Notes under the pieces: model-generated
Told to the model about the DNA's origin: nothing
Databases searched by the model: none
The model's input: only the letters and a program-made list of their open reading frames with translations
Origin: Nemertoderma westbladi
Taxonomy: Eukaryota > Xenacoelomorpha > Nemertodermatida > Nemertodermatidae
Length of the DNA stretch: 23,379 bases
Direction: 5' to 3'
Assembly (NCBI GenBank): GCA_032718475.1
Contig: JAUCBJ010004533.1
Span: 1 to 23,379, forward strand
Shown: positions 1-10,447 of the stretch, piece by piece
How the letters are laid out: every line of letters starts with the position of its first letter
How positions within the stretch are numbered: position 1 is the first letter of the stretch
Position numbers and translations under genes: made by a program

Positions 1-2
1 TA

Positions 3-1644
3 TGGGCCGTCATCAACGCTTTTCTATTTACCGACACCTTTTGTTCTTTCACGTACGGCGATCGCTATCAATACCTGTTCTACCTGACCGGATATGGGCT
101 GCCATTGGCCAAGGCCAGCGCCAAATGCATCAACTTTAACTGGTTTGCTCTTAGTCCTTCCGGTTTGCCGGAACATCGTTTCCAGTGTGCGAAACACCGT
201 CGGCCCCAATTGTTTCCGAACTTTCGGTAGAATACTAGATCACAATATAACCTACCATAAGTACATCGGATACACCGTCGTATTCTTCAGCGCAATCCAC
301 GTTTACGGGCATTGTTACAACTACTTCGGTCTCGTAGAGGCGTGGAAACCAGACGATCCCATCGCATACTCGCTCAGCCATCTCTCCGCCTTCAACCTTA
401 ATGAGTCGTGCATCAACCCAATTCGGCATCCTAACGCCGACCCGCTTGTGGAGGTCCTCAAGACACTCCCTGGGATATCCGGGGTCGTCCTAGTGATAGC
501 CTTGGTCGTCATAGTGACGTCGAGCACGGAGTTCGTTAGACGCTCGTATTACGAGTTGTTCTGGTACACGCATCATCTGTTCGTGGTCTTTTTCATCGCA
601 TTTCTTGTTCATGGTCTGCATGGTGTGGTGCGTTACCAGGACAACACCAAGGAAAACGACCCCGGCGTCTGTATCGACAAGATAAGCGAATGGTCTCCAA
701 ATCCTGATAAGGGTGAATGTCAGAACGCCTTGTTCGTTCCGACCCCCCCGAGTTCGTGGAAGTGGGTAGTCGCTCCTCTAATATTGTACTTTTTTGAGAG
801 ACTGATGAGATTCCTTCGCAGCTTAAAGCCTTTCAAAGTCGCTAAAATTGTCTTTCACCCTTCCCAAGTAATCGAAATAATTTTGCACAAGAACGAAGGA
901 TTTTTAACAAGTTCCGGTCAGTATTGTTTCATTCAGTGCCGCGTGATTTCCAGCTATGAGTGGCATCCTTTCACTTTGACCTCATCATCCCAGGATAATT
1001 TTCTCAGTTTTCACATTAGGGTGGAAGGCGATTGGACGAACAAACTCTACCAACTTATGAAATCGGATCAACGGCCAGTCCTGTACCTAGACGGACCCTT
1101 CAGTACAGCCAGCGAAGATATATTCCGGTATAATGTGGCTATTTGTGTGGCAACTGGAATCGGTGTTACACCTTTTGCTTCACTTCTGAAAACCATTCGT
1201 CATAGGACGACTTCAAAAGCCGAATTTATAAAATTGAAAACAGTCTATTTTATTTGGGTTTGTCGTGATATGAAAGCATTAGAATGGTTCGATGATCTTT
1301 TACGTTCTCTAGAAAAGGAAATCAGAAGACAATCTTTGGGCGCTCTTCAACTTGTCTACAAGATCCACATGACAAGGGGCTGGGACGACGAGAAGGCTCT
1401 CGATATATTTGATAACTGCGACTCAGAGTTAGACGACATAACGGGACTCGCTCACAAGACGCAGTATGGTCGACCTGATTTTGATAAATACTTCAAGAAG
1501 ATAGGCAAAGACCATAAAGGCAAACATATCGGTGTCTTTTGTTGTGGAATTCCGGCTGTAACCAAAAATATAAGAGGAATTTGCACAGTTCGTTCAGATC
1601 CAAAAACAGATACTATATTCTATTTTAATAAGGAAAACTTTTAG
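3..1644 (+). CDS. NOX2: NOX2/gp91phox-type NADPH oxidase, 5' truncated by window edge, one frameshift
   Basis: Catalytic flavocytochrome of the superoxide-producing NADPH oxidase complex, an integral membrane protein that passes electrons from NADPH through FAD and two haems to oxygen. Reading frame 3 (3-140) gives 46 residues, starting WAVINAFLF and ending KCINFN; they align without gaps to human NOX2 from about residue 18. The match then continues in frame 1 from 142 (GLLLVLPVCRN) for 500 residues to TAG at 1642-1644, ending FNKENF as vertebrate NOX2 does. Total family length would be about 563 residues against 570 in human. Haem-ligand histidines are all present: codon 256-258 (YHK), the AIH histidine, the pair in YTHHLF, and LVHG. 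FAD motif HPFTLTS lies at 964-984 and NADPH motif GIGVTPF at 1156-1176; a CCG-type nucleotide motif sits near 1540. No intron interrupts the frame. One extra base at about 141 is the only lesion. The ATG at 94 is not the true start: its first 16 codons are out of frame. Family assignment is firm; the orthology symbol is less so. Confidence 0.9.
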
Positions 1645-2900
1645 GATTTTATTCTGTGTTGATAATGAATGATAAATTAAACGTGTTAGTTTTTGTTAAC
1701 CATTTAAGTGTAAATGGTACGCAATTTGTCAACAAATGAGATGACCTTCTCTGGGACGAATAGTTGCAGTGGGGTACTATATGGTATCCGTAGCATTATA
1801 GAATAATATCATAAAATAATAATTAATAAATAATTATTTAATATAGTTGAATCATTTTGTTTGTTTAATACTGTAAGTCAACTACACTCTCAGATATTTA
1901 ACTTTGTTGACACAATTATATTGATATTATCATTATCAAAGTAAATAAATTCTACACTATATATACACTATAGGTCATGGTAGAGCTGCTCGCGGGTTGT
2001 GTCCTAGAACATTTTTCCTGAATATTTATTCCAATGGGTTGTATCCCGGTTTGATGTTATAAAGTGCGCTATGCAGTGTAATAGTAGTTCCTGATTGATT
2101 AAAATGGTTTTAAAAATATATGAAAGTTAGTATCGGAGTAAAGTAGTTATCGATAAAAGTAGAGCACAATAAAGATAAAGGTAGAGTTAGATGTGTGTGC
2201 ACACCACCACTGACTCTCAACGTTGAATAGGTGCTTCATATCTATCGAACTGTTTTCTTTACTCTCTCGAAGAGGAAATCAGGGGAAATCCCACTGTAGT
2301 ATCCGACATCCGTATTTGTAGTTCACATTCTCATTTTCCGCAGGTAAAGAGATTTTATGGTAATAATTTCGCAACAAATTTAATTCAAAGTTGGCGCCAT
2401 CTAACATGACTACTTGTGGTGTTGTGGAAAGTGAGAACTACTGCTATACCTTTATAACGCTTTATTCACTCTAACTAAGCAACGATGATATTATGTAACT
2501 TACAGAAACACCAATGCGAAATTGGCATTGGTAGAAATTTGACTCATCGCCCCAAAAGTCAGGCGCTATATTAATGCTAAGACTGAGATATATAACCCAC
2601 TCACTATAATGTGGAATGGGGTGGTATATGCAATATTATTTATGATTTTGTAAAGCAAAAAAGCATAAATGTAATCCTTAATAGCGTTTGTAATTATGTA
2701 TTTACTATATAAATAGTATGTATGTACTACATAATTATTATATATTTACAAACCTAAATTATCATTCATCATTTTGCAATAATTGTCTGTCTTGTCTATC
2801 TGTTGTGGGTAGCCTATTTCAATAAACATTTTTGTCCTGAAAATAATATAAAAACGTTTTAATTTTAATAAAATTACGTACCCCAAGTTTTAATCACGCA
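1645..2900. other. NOX 3' UTR and AT-rich intergenic DNA
   Basis: No convincing coding sequence. Possible poly(A) signals for the NOX gene are AATAAA at 1825-1830 and 1944-1949. A short hairpin (ACCAATGC / GCATTGGT) lies near 2511-2534. The rest is AT-rich DNA without a recognised family. Confidence 0.5.
1825..1830 (+). promoter_or_regulatory. candidate poly(A) signal of the NOX gene
   Basis: AATAAA about 180 bp after the NOX stop codon, the first canonical hexamer downstream. The hexamer is common by chance in DNA this AT-rich, so the assignment is weak. Confidence 0.3.
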
Positions 2901-2989
2901 CTTTTAGATTTTGTTTTCCGTTCACTCGTTGATTGGTAATTCCCTTGGTGGAATTTTACTCCACCCGACAACCGGGAGGGGTAACCCCA

Positions 2990-3004
2990 CCCCCCCCCCC
3001 CCCC
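2990..3004. repeat. poly(C) tract, 15 C
   Basis: Uninterrupted run of 15 C, preceded by a C-rich stretch. It is one of five long G/C homopolymers in the window. Confidence 0.9.
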
Positions 3005-3677
3005 TGCCTCCAAAACTTACAACGCCTTAAAAAAAATTAAGGAAAATGACTTACTGGAAAGTCATTTGAGTCAGTAATTTATTGAATTAGTGCAATAATT
3101 ATGGAATAGGCATAATATTACGTGTATTGCATGAAAATGAAACTAATATACCAGACCAGTAACATTATTTCCAATGTTATTACCAATTAATTTTTTTATT
3201 ATTTGATGTCATATTGCTGTTAACATAATAAGATTTTATTATAAATTACAAAACAATTTCAATTTCGTAGCACAAAATTATCAAATTAGATATGAAATTA
3301 CTAATACGTTCATTATTAGCAAGCGTTCAAGCAAAGGGTTAATAATGTAATTGTCAGTATTGGGCGGCCGGCCATTGTCTTGGCCGCGTAGCCCCGCACC
3401 GCCCCCGAAACCAAGTCCACGCCAGCTTAAGATATAAAATACACAAGGTTTATAGGGGTTATAGGGGCAATAAAAATTCATCCCTCTCCAGTCCAGGGGA
3501 AATTCGACGCAAATAACAGCTGATTATTCTCAAAAATAAAACTGTAACCTGTTCTATTAACTTTAGTTTATTGTTTTGGTTAAAATAACGTGCCACTGAA
3601 ACCTGCTCCTTTCCCTAATTTGAGAATTTAACATTGTGGCGGGATATTAATTCGCCAAGGCGGGATTTGCGTCCAGT
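3005..3677. other. AT-rich spacer with a GC-rich patch at about 3362-3424
   Basis: Otherwise AT-rich. A sharply GC-rich stretch at about 3362-3424 (containing GGCGGCCGGCC and a run of CCGCACCGCCCCCG) stands out in composition from its surroundings and may be a repeat fragment. The 66-codon open frame here on the minus strand has no recognisable family and I do not call it a gene. Confidence 0.4.
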
Positions 3678-3694
3678 CCCCCCCCCCCCCCCCC
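3678..3694. repeat. poly(C) tract, 17 C
   Basis: Run of 17 C followed by TGTCCCCTCC. Sequences on both sides contain similar words (TCCAGTCC at 3672, and CTGGACTGGAC near 3725), suggesting a local rearranged repeat. Confidence 0.9.
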
Positions 3695-4076
3695 TGTCCC
3701 CTCCAGGTCGGACTTAGTATCTCTGGACTGGACTTAGACAAGGACTCAAAAAAAAGGGGAAACCCATGTCCCTTTAGGGGCTCCGTAGAAGCAAGATCGT
3801 GCTCGGGAGACAGTTGAAATTAAAATCTATGGCTTAATTCATTTTACAGCAATTTTGACCGTTATATAATCATGACATGACAATGTTTACCTATTGCTAT
3901 TATTTATCACCAAGGTTAAATTAATTTTATATAAAAATTACATAATTGGGATTCCCGGTATTATTTTCATTAAATGGTTGTATTTAATTATTAGTTCATA
4001 AATAAAATAAAATATGTTTTTTGATCTGGGGCCTAAACGTAATTAACATTTTGAATTTTTACTTGCTACCCTAGCT

Positions 4077-4289
4077 TTGAAACTACACATTGAACTCAAT
4101 GGGGAAGGTACTATCCCAAATGATGGCATTGACATGATAGTGGGTGGCCAGTACATCACAGACCCGGGAAATCATTACCAAGAGCGGACGTCCGAGAATG
4201 GCTTCAGTTTTGACCTTCTTGATGAATATTTCTTTCAAAATTGTGATATCAATGTAAACAACTTGAGAATTCTAAGCATTTTGAGCTAA
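4077..4289 (+). other. exon-like open stretch ending in stop plus AATAAA (unrecognised)
   Basis: An open frame of about 70 codons with balanced amino-acid composition (IELNGEGTIPNDGIDMIVGG) that does not start with ATG. It follows a pyrimidine-rich stretch ending in CCCTAG, which could be a 3' splice site, and ends in TAA at 4287-4289 overlapping an AATAAA at 4289-4294. This is what a terminal coding exon would look like. The second half (from 4178) is repeated at 5408-5517, still open, in the duplicated block. I do not recognise the protein. It could also be a fragment of a mobile-element gene or chance. Confidence 0.25.
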
Positions 4290-5407
4290 ATAAATGAACT
4301 GTAAATATTCACTTGCACCAAATTGCCCACCCACCCTGTAACAACGTTCTGGAACAAAGAAATCATAATCTAAACATGTAGTCCCGGTGGTCTTCTAATC
4401 GTTCCAAAAAATAATTGGTAGATTCGAATTCGCATTGTCCAATTAAACATTTCAGAAATAAACATTTCGGATTATTTACTTAAATAGTGAAATTTATAAC
4501 CTTTCTAATTATAAGTATATTAGTTATAAATAAAGTGAAAATTTTATTCCACCGATGGGCTACGCGGATGATTATCTACAACTTTGAATTTCATCACTTT
4601 CCCATAGGACCTATAGTTTTCTTAAAGAGCGAAATTTATTACCTTTTTAATTATAAATATATTAGTAAATTGATCAATTTACTTGAAATTTGGTACACGT
4701 ATTTCTGGTACCCCCCCTTCATATTGTGTGCAAATTTAAAAAAAATCGTATCTGCAGTTCCTGAGATCGACTGATTTTGAACTAGAGTGTACATATATAC
4801 TGCTTTGCCACTACAATTATAATTCGCATCATTTACCCACTATTGATTAGCCCCATTCAATAGATTAACTGTAAACATTGTTCATATAATGGATATGTGT
4901 ATTGCTGGGCAGACTGGCTATAGTATAACATCTGTCATTAAACAACCCCAGTAGTCAGACACTGAGGTTATCATTAAATCAAATTGTCTATAAATAGTAC
5001 ACATTAGATGGCGGCCATATTACTACTGAGATAACTGCATACTAGCAGCTCTACCTACCTACTGTGGTTGCCAAGCCAACTCTGAATTAATTCTAATGGC
5101 GAACTGCCTCGGTGCTCTTCCCAATCAGATATCGGCAAGATTTATTTCTAATAGTTTTTATTAATTTTTAATAACTTTAAAACATTCTCACTCGGCCCCT
5201 AATTTATAAATTTATTTGAAATTTGGTACAGGGTTATATGGAACCGCGGCGCAGGTCGTGTGCAAATTTCAAGAAAATCGTCTGGGCAGTTGCTGAGATG
5301 TACTACAATGTGCCTAGGTCATGGGTATAGGGTTCTCACAATCTGGGACGGCGCTTTATCTTGGTAGCTACCGCGCCGGTTTTCTTGCAGGGAAAGGGCC
5401 CTCTCCA
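4178..5407 (+). repeat. tandem segmental duplication, copy 1 (1230 bp)
   Basis: Begins CCAAGAGCGGACG and ends in CTCTCCA. The same sequence starts again at 5408, so two copies are head to tail. It contains an exon-like end (4178-4289), one 142-bp satellite monomer (about 4486-4627), a moderately conserved 3' half with ATGGCGGCCATATTACTACT, and a GC-rich tail containing the palindrome GGTAGCTACC. Copies differ by scattered substitutions and small indels. Confidence 0.9.
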
Positions 5408-8400
5408 CCAAGAGCGGACGTCCGAGAATGGCTTCAGTTTTGACCTTCTTGATAAATATTTCTTTCAAAATTGTGATATCAATGTAAAAAACTTGAGAAT
5501 TCTAAGTATTTTGAGCTAAATAAATGAACTCTAAATATTCAATAACACCAAATTGCCCACCCACCCTGTAACAACATTCTGGAACAAATAAATCATAATC
5601 TAAACATGTAGCCCCGGTTCTTCTAATCGTTCCTAAAAATAATTGGTAGATTCGAATTCGCATTGTCCAATTAAACATTTCGGAAATAAACGTTTCGTAT
5701 TATTTACTTAAATAGTGAAATTTATAACCTTTCTAATTATAAATATATTAGTTATAAATAAAGTCAAAATTTTATTCCACCGATGGGCTACGCGGATGAT
5801 TATCTACAACTTTGAATTTCATCATTTTCCTATAGGACCTATTGTTTTCTTGAATAGCGAAATTTATTACCTTTTTAATTATAAATATATTAGTTATAAA
5901 TAAAGTTAAAATTTTAATCCACCGATGGGCTACGCGGATGATTATCTACAACTTTGAATTTCATCATTTTCCCGTAGGACCTATAGTTTTCTTAAATAGC
6001 GAAATTTATTACCTTTTTAATTATAAATATATTAGTTATAAATAAAGTCAAAATTTTATTCCAACGATGAGCTACGCGGATGATTATCTACAACTTTGAA
6101 TTTCATCATTTTCCTATAGGACCTATTGTTTTCTTGAATAGCGAAATTTATTACCTTTTTAATTATAAATATATTAGTTATAAATAAAGTCAAAATTTTA
6201 ATCCACCGATGGGCTACGCGGATGATTATCTACAACTTTGAGTTTCATCATTTTCCCATAATACCTATAGTTTTCTTAAATAGCGAAATTTATTACCTTT
6301 TTAATTATAAATATATTAGTTATAAATAAAGTCAAAATTTTAATCCACCGATGGGCTACGCGGATGATTATCTACAACTTAGAGTTTCATCATTTTCCCG
6401 TAGGACCTATAGTTTTCTTAAATAGCGAAATTTATTACCTTTTTAATTATAAATATATTAGTTATAAATAAAGTCAAAATTTTATTCCACCGATGGGCTA
6501 CGCGGATGATTATCTACAACTTTGAATTTCATCATTTTCCTATAGGACCTATTGTTTTCTTGAATAGCGAAATTTATTACCTTTTTAATTATAAATATAT
6601 TAGTTATAAATAAAGTCAAAATTTTAATCCACCGATGGGCTACGCGGATGATTATCTACAACTTTGAATTTCATCATTTTCCTATAGGACCTATTGTTTT
6701 CTTGAATAGCGAAATTTATTACCTTTTTAATTATAAATATATTAGTTATAAATAAAGTCAAAATTTTAATCCACCGATGGGCTACGCGGATGATTATCTA
6801 CAACTTTGAGTTTCATCATTTTCCCGTAGGACCTATAGTTTTCTTAAATAGCGAAATTTATTACCTTTTTAATTATAAATATATTAGTTATAAATAAAGT
6901 CAAAATTTTATTCCACCGATGGGCTACGCGGATGATTATCTACAACTTTGAATTTCATCATTTTCCTATAGGACCTATTGTTTTCTTGAATAGCGAAATT
7001 TATTACCTTTTTAATTATAAATATATTAGTTATAAATAAAGTCAAAATTTTATTCCACCGATGGGCTACGCGGATGATTATCTACAACTTTGAGTTTCAT
7101 CATTTTCCCATAATACCTACTGTAGTTTTCTTAAATAGCGAAATTTATTACCTTTTTAATTATAAATATATTAGTTATAAATAAAGTCAAAATTTTAATC
7201 CACCGATGGGCTACGCGGATGATTATCTACAACTTTGAGTTTCATCATTTTCCCATAGGACCTATAGTTTTCTTAAATAGCGAAATTTATTACCTTTTTA
7301 ATTATAAATATATTAGTTATAAATAAAGTCAAAATTTTATTCCACCGATGGGCTACGCGGATGATTATCTACAACTTTGAATTTCATCATTTTCCTATAG
7401 GACCTATTGTTTTCTTGAATAGCGAAATTTATTACCTTTTTAATTATAAATATATTAGTTATAAATAAAGTCAAAATTTTAATCCACCGATGGGCTACGC
7501 GGATGATTATCTACAACTTTGAATTTCATCATTTTCCTATAGGACCTATTGTTTTCTTGAATAGCGAAATTTATTACCTTTTTAATTATAAATATATTAG
7601 TTATAAATAAAGTCAAAATTTTAATCCACCGATGGGCTACGCGGATGATTATCTACAACTTTGAGTTTCATCATTTTCCCATAGGACCTATAGTTTTCTT
7701 AAAGAGCGATATTTATTACCTTTTTAATTATAAATATATTAGTAAATTGGTCAATTTACTTGAAATTTGGTACACATATTTCTGGTACCCCCCTTCATAT
7801 TGTGTGCAAATTTAAAAAAAATCGTATCTGCAGTTCCTGAGATCGACTGATTTTGAACTAGAGTGTACATAACTGCTTTGCCACTACCATTATAATTCGC
7901 ATCATTTACCCACTACTGATTAGCCCCATTCAATAGATTAACTGTAAATATAGTTCCTATACAGTAATGGATATGTGTATTGCTGGGCAGACTGGCTATA
8001 GTATAACATCCGTCATTAAACAACCCCAGTAGTCAGACACTGTGATTATCATTAAATCAAATTGTCTATAAATAGTACACATTAGATGGCGGCCATATTA
8101 CTACTGAGATAACAGCGTACTAGCAGCTCTACCTACCTACTGTGGTTGCCAAGCCAACTCTGAATTAATTCTACCAGCGAACTGCCTCGGTTCTTTTCCC
8201 AATCAGATATCGGCAAGATTTATTTCTAATAGTTTTTATTAATTTTTAATAACTTTAAAACATTCTCACTCGGCCCCTAATTTATGAATTTATTTGAAAT
8301 TTGGTACATGGTTATATGGAACCGCGGCGCAGGTCGTGTGCAAATTTCAAGAAAATCGTCTGGGCAGTTGCTGAGATGTACTACAATGTGCCTAGGTCAT

Positions 8401-8487
8401 GGGTATAGGGTTCTCACAATCTGGGACGGCGCTTTATCTTGGTAGCTACCGCGCCGGTTTTCTTGCAGGGAAAGGGCCCTCTCCACC
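5408..8487 (+). repeat. tandem segmental duplication, copy 2 (3080 bp, expanded satellite)
   Basis: Same sequence order as copy 1, ending in CTCTCCACC at about 8487. The 1850-bp excess over copy 1 is accounted for by 13 additional 142-bp monomers (1846 bp) plus a 3-bp insertion and small indels. Its exon-like 5' end is still open, with stop TAA and an AATAAA at 5519-5524. The final junction CCACC|CAGCTAG and the left junction ATTACCA|AGAGC share short microhomology with the copy 1-copy 2 junction. Confidence 0.9.
5714..7743 (+). repeat. 142-bp satellite array, 14 monomers, with 6-mer higher-order structure
   Basis: The GATGGGC word recurs at 5782, 5924, 6066 (as GATGAGC), 6208, 6350, 6492, 6634, 6776, 6918, 7060, 7205, 7347, 7489 and 7631. 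Spacing is 142 each time except one of 145, caused by a 3-bp insertion (CCTACTGTAG) near 7118. Each monomer has an AT-rich half (TTATTACC, a TTAATTATAAATATATTAG block, AAAGTCAAAATTTT) and a conserved GC-richer core (CCACCGATGGGCTACGCGG). Diagnostic differences define types: B with CCTATAGG/ATTG/CTTGAAT, and A with CCCGTAGG or CCCATAGG/ATAG/CTTAAAT. A' is the variant with CCCATAATACC. Confidence 0.95.
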
Positions 8488-8866
8488 CAGCTAGCTAGAG
8501 TAGCTGTGGCTGTAAACGTGCCGTACCCTTACTACTGTAGTATAATGACAACTGTTCGATGATGTCTTGCAATTGAATTTTGATACACGAAGCTCTCTGT
8601 GCACTTCTTGTGAAGAAGCACTCACTGGTCATTTTCTATTTATATATGTTCTATAATTTATATTATTAATTGTTAGGACTTACGTGTCCTGGTCAAGTGT
8701 CAACCAGCAGCATTAGCAGAAGCTTCTGTTAGCTACTTTATTCGTATCCCTGCTCTGCCGGACCGGACTGTACTCTCTCCAGCTCTCTGTCTGTTGCTGT
8801 GTCCACATTGCTGCATTATACTACCTTAACCAGATGATTAGTTAAATACAACCCTTGACCTTCAAT
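8488..8866 (+). promoter_or_regulatory. DHCR24 5' flank / 5' UTR region
   Basis: Unique sequence between the duplication and the DHCR24 start. An in-frame TAA at 8843-8845 lies just upstream of the coding frame. I see no clear TATA box or initiator that can be separated from the AT-rich background, and I cannot say whether a 5' UTR intron exists. Confidence 0.4.
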
Positions 8867-10447
8867 ATGTTAGACATCAACTCGTATGTAACACCCATGG
8901 CTTGCATTCTTCTGATCTACGCATACATTCGGTTCCGTGGACTCGAGTACATACTCTTTCACTACCGATGGGTTCTCGTGTTATTCATTATCATTCCCCT
9001 GTCTCTGGCTTACGACACCGCTTCCTATCTGCGAGCTCGCGTTATCTTCTGGCGGGCCTCCGCTCCGGGCCATCATGCGGACAAGGTGGCTAAAGTCCGA
9101 CGGCAGGTGAGGCAATGGGACGAGGATGGACGGCCCGGCGGGCACATGTGTACGGCGAGACCCGGTTGGATGACAATGTGTTTCCGTCGTCCAAAATACA
9201 AGAAATCCTTGAGAGGCATCGAGGTCAACATGGTAGATATACTGAAGTTGGACGAAGATAAAGGTTTGGTTACGGTGGAACCGTTATGCACGGTGGGGCA
9301 GTTATCCGCGTTGCTCACACCGTTGGGGTGGGGACTAGCAGTGACACCGGAGCTGGATGATCTAACAATAGGAGGGTTGATCAACGGTTTTGGAGTCGAG
9401 AGTTCCTCGCACAGATTCGGGTTGTTGCAGCACTGCGTTGTCTCAATGGAGGTCGTTCTAGGGGACGGGACTTTGGTCAGCTGTAGTGCGAACGAGAATC
9501 CTGATTTGTTTTACGCTCTTCCGATGTCGCACGGAACTCTGGGCTTCCTTGTTTCCGCCGAGATCCGGTTGCAAAGAGTTAAACCTTTTATAAAGATCAC
9601 CTACCAACCGGTTTCGGGTTTAGACGCCATTTGCAGTCAACTAGAGAAGGAAAGTCGTGACACTGAAGGTAACGAATTTGTCGAGTGCCTCATGTTCAGT
9701 TTGGACACAGGTGTCATAGTAACTGGCAACATGACTGCCCAAGTTGATCCTGATAAATTAAACAGTATAGGTAAATTCTATAAACCCTGGTTCTATAAGC
9801 ATGTCGAGGCTATCCTTCAGAAGAACGTAAAGACCATAGAATACATCCCATACCGGGACTACCTGCACAGACACAGCAAAGCCCTCTTCTGGGAGATGGA
9901 GAAGATAGTACCATTCGGTAACAACGCAGTGTTTCGTTACCTTCTCGGTTGGACGATGCCGCCTAAGATATCCTTTCTAAAAATCACTCAATCCCAAGCC
10001 GTTAAGCGACTTTACGAGAAACACCATATGGAGCAGGACTTTATGGTCCCCATGGCCAATTTGGAAGGAACTCTGAGGACCGCGGATAGACTGGTGTCCA
10101 TCTATCCAGTCTGGTTGTGCCCATTCCGTGTGCCTCACGGCGAGGGGTTCATGCACCCCCCTACCACGCAATCGGATGGCCTTTATGTCGATGTTGGCCT
10201 CTACGGAATGCCGCCGCCACACGTGCAATACGACCGCCGTGATACGACAAGACGGCTGGAGGATCACGTGACCTCGGTGGATGGTTACCAGATGTTGTAC
10301 GCGGATTGCTATCGAACCGCGGATGAATTCAGTGAAATGTTCGATCATCGGCTTTACGATAGAGTGAAGGCGACGTGGATCGGGTCTAAACGGGAAGGAG
10401 CCTTCCCCGAACTGTTCGAGAAAGTTAGTCGATACGCTAGAGATTAA
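8867..10447 (+). CDS. DHCR24: delta(24)-sterol reductase (DHCR24/seladin-1), intronless
   Basis: FAD-dependent, NADPH-using reductase of the ER membrane that reduces the C24-C25 double bond of the sterol side chain (desmosterol to cholesterol in animals). The open frame can be extended to a TTG at 8855, but the first ATG is at 8867 with A at -3, giving 526 residues against 516 in human. An N-terminal hydrophobic segment (residues about 34-49, VLVLFIIIPLSLAY) is the membrane anchor. The FAD-binding PCMH-type domain follows (about 60-235), with PELDDLTIGGLINGFG at 161-176 and the ESSSH motif next to it. Later family blocks are intact: KPWFYKHVE, YIPYRDYLHRHS, VPFGNNAVFRYLLGW, YPVWLCPF and DGYQMLYADCY. 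It lacks introns, stops and frameshifts, and is GC-richer than its flanks. The second and third frames and the opposite strand contain only shadow frames. Confidence 0.95.
   Translation: MLDINSYVTPMACILLIYAYIRFRGLEYILFHYRWVLVLFIIIPLSLAYDTASYLRARVIFWRASAPGHHADKVAKVRRQVRQWDEDGRPGGHMCTARPGWMTMCFRRPKYKKSLRGIEVNMVDILKLDEDKGLVTVEPLCTVGQLSALLTPLGWGLAVTPELDDLTIGGLINGFGVESSSHRFGLLQHCVVSMEVVLGDGTLVSCSANENPDLFYALPMSHGTLGFLVSAEIRLQRVKPFIKITYQPVSGLDAICSQLEKESRDTEGNEFVECLMFSLDTGVIVTGNMTAQVDPDKLNSIGKFYKPWFYKHVEAILQKNVKTIEYIPYRDYLHRHSKALFWEMEKIVPFGNNAVFRYLLGWTMPPKISFLKITQSQAVKRLYEKHHMEQDFMVPMANLEGTLRTADRLVSIYPVWLCPFRVPHGEGFMHPPTTQSDGLYVDVGLYGMPPPHVQYDRRDTTRRLEDHVTSVDGYQMLYADCYRTADEFSEMFDHRLYDRVKATWIGSKREGAFPELFEKVSRYARD

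Noticed and set aside
94-141. ATG at 94 as the start of the NOX protein
   Set aside because: The first 16 codons from this ATG bear no resemblance to NOX, whereas frame 3 over the same bases matches NOX2 without gaps. The ATG is an accident of the frameshift.
4415-4440. tRNA B-box-like GATTCGAATTC (also near 5650)
   Set aside because: No A box or acceptor stem at the right distance; it is part of the duplicated repeat.
8855-8866. TTG at 8855 as DHCR24 start
   Set aside because: Nuclear genes in animals start at ATG almost always, and the ATG at 8867 has a good context and gives a normal family length.
3-10447. Functional cluster linking NOX and DHCR24 (DHCR24 has reported links to oxidative stress)
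   Set aside because: Animal gene order rarely reflects pathway. The genes are 7 kb apart with separate flanks and nothing in the sequence ties them.
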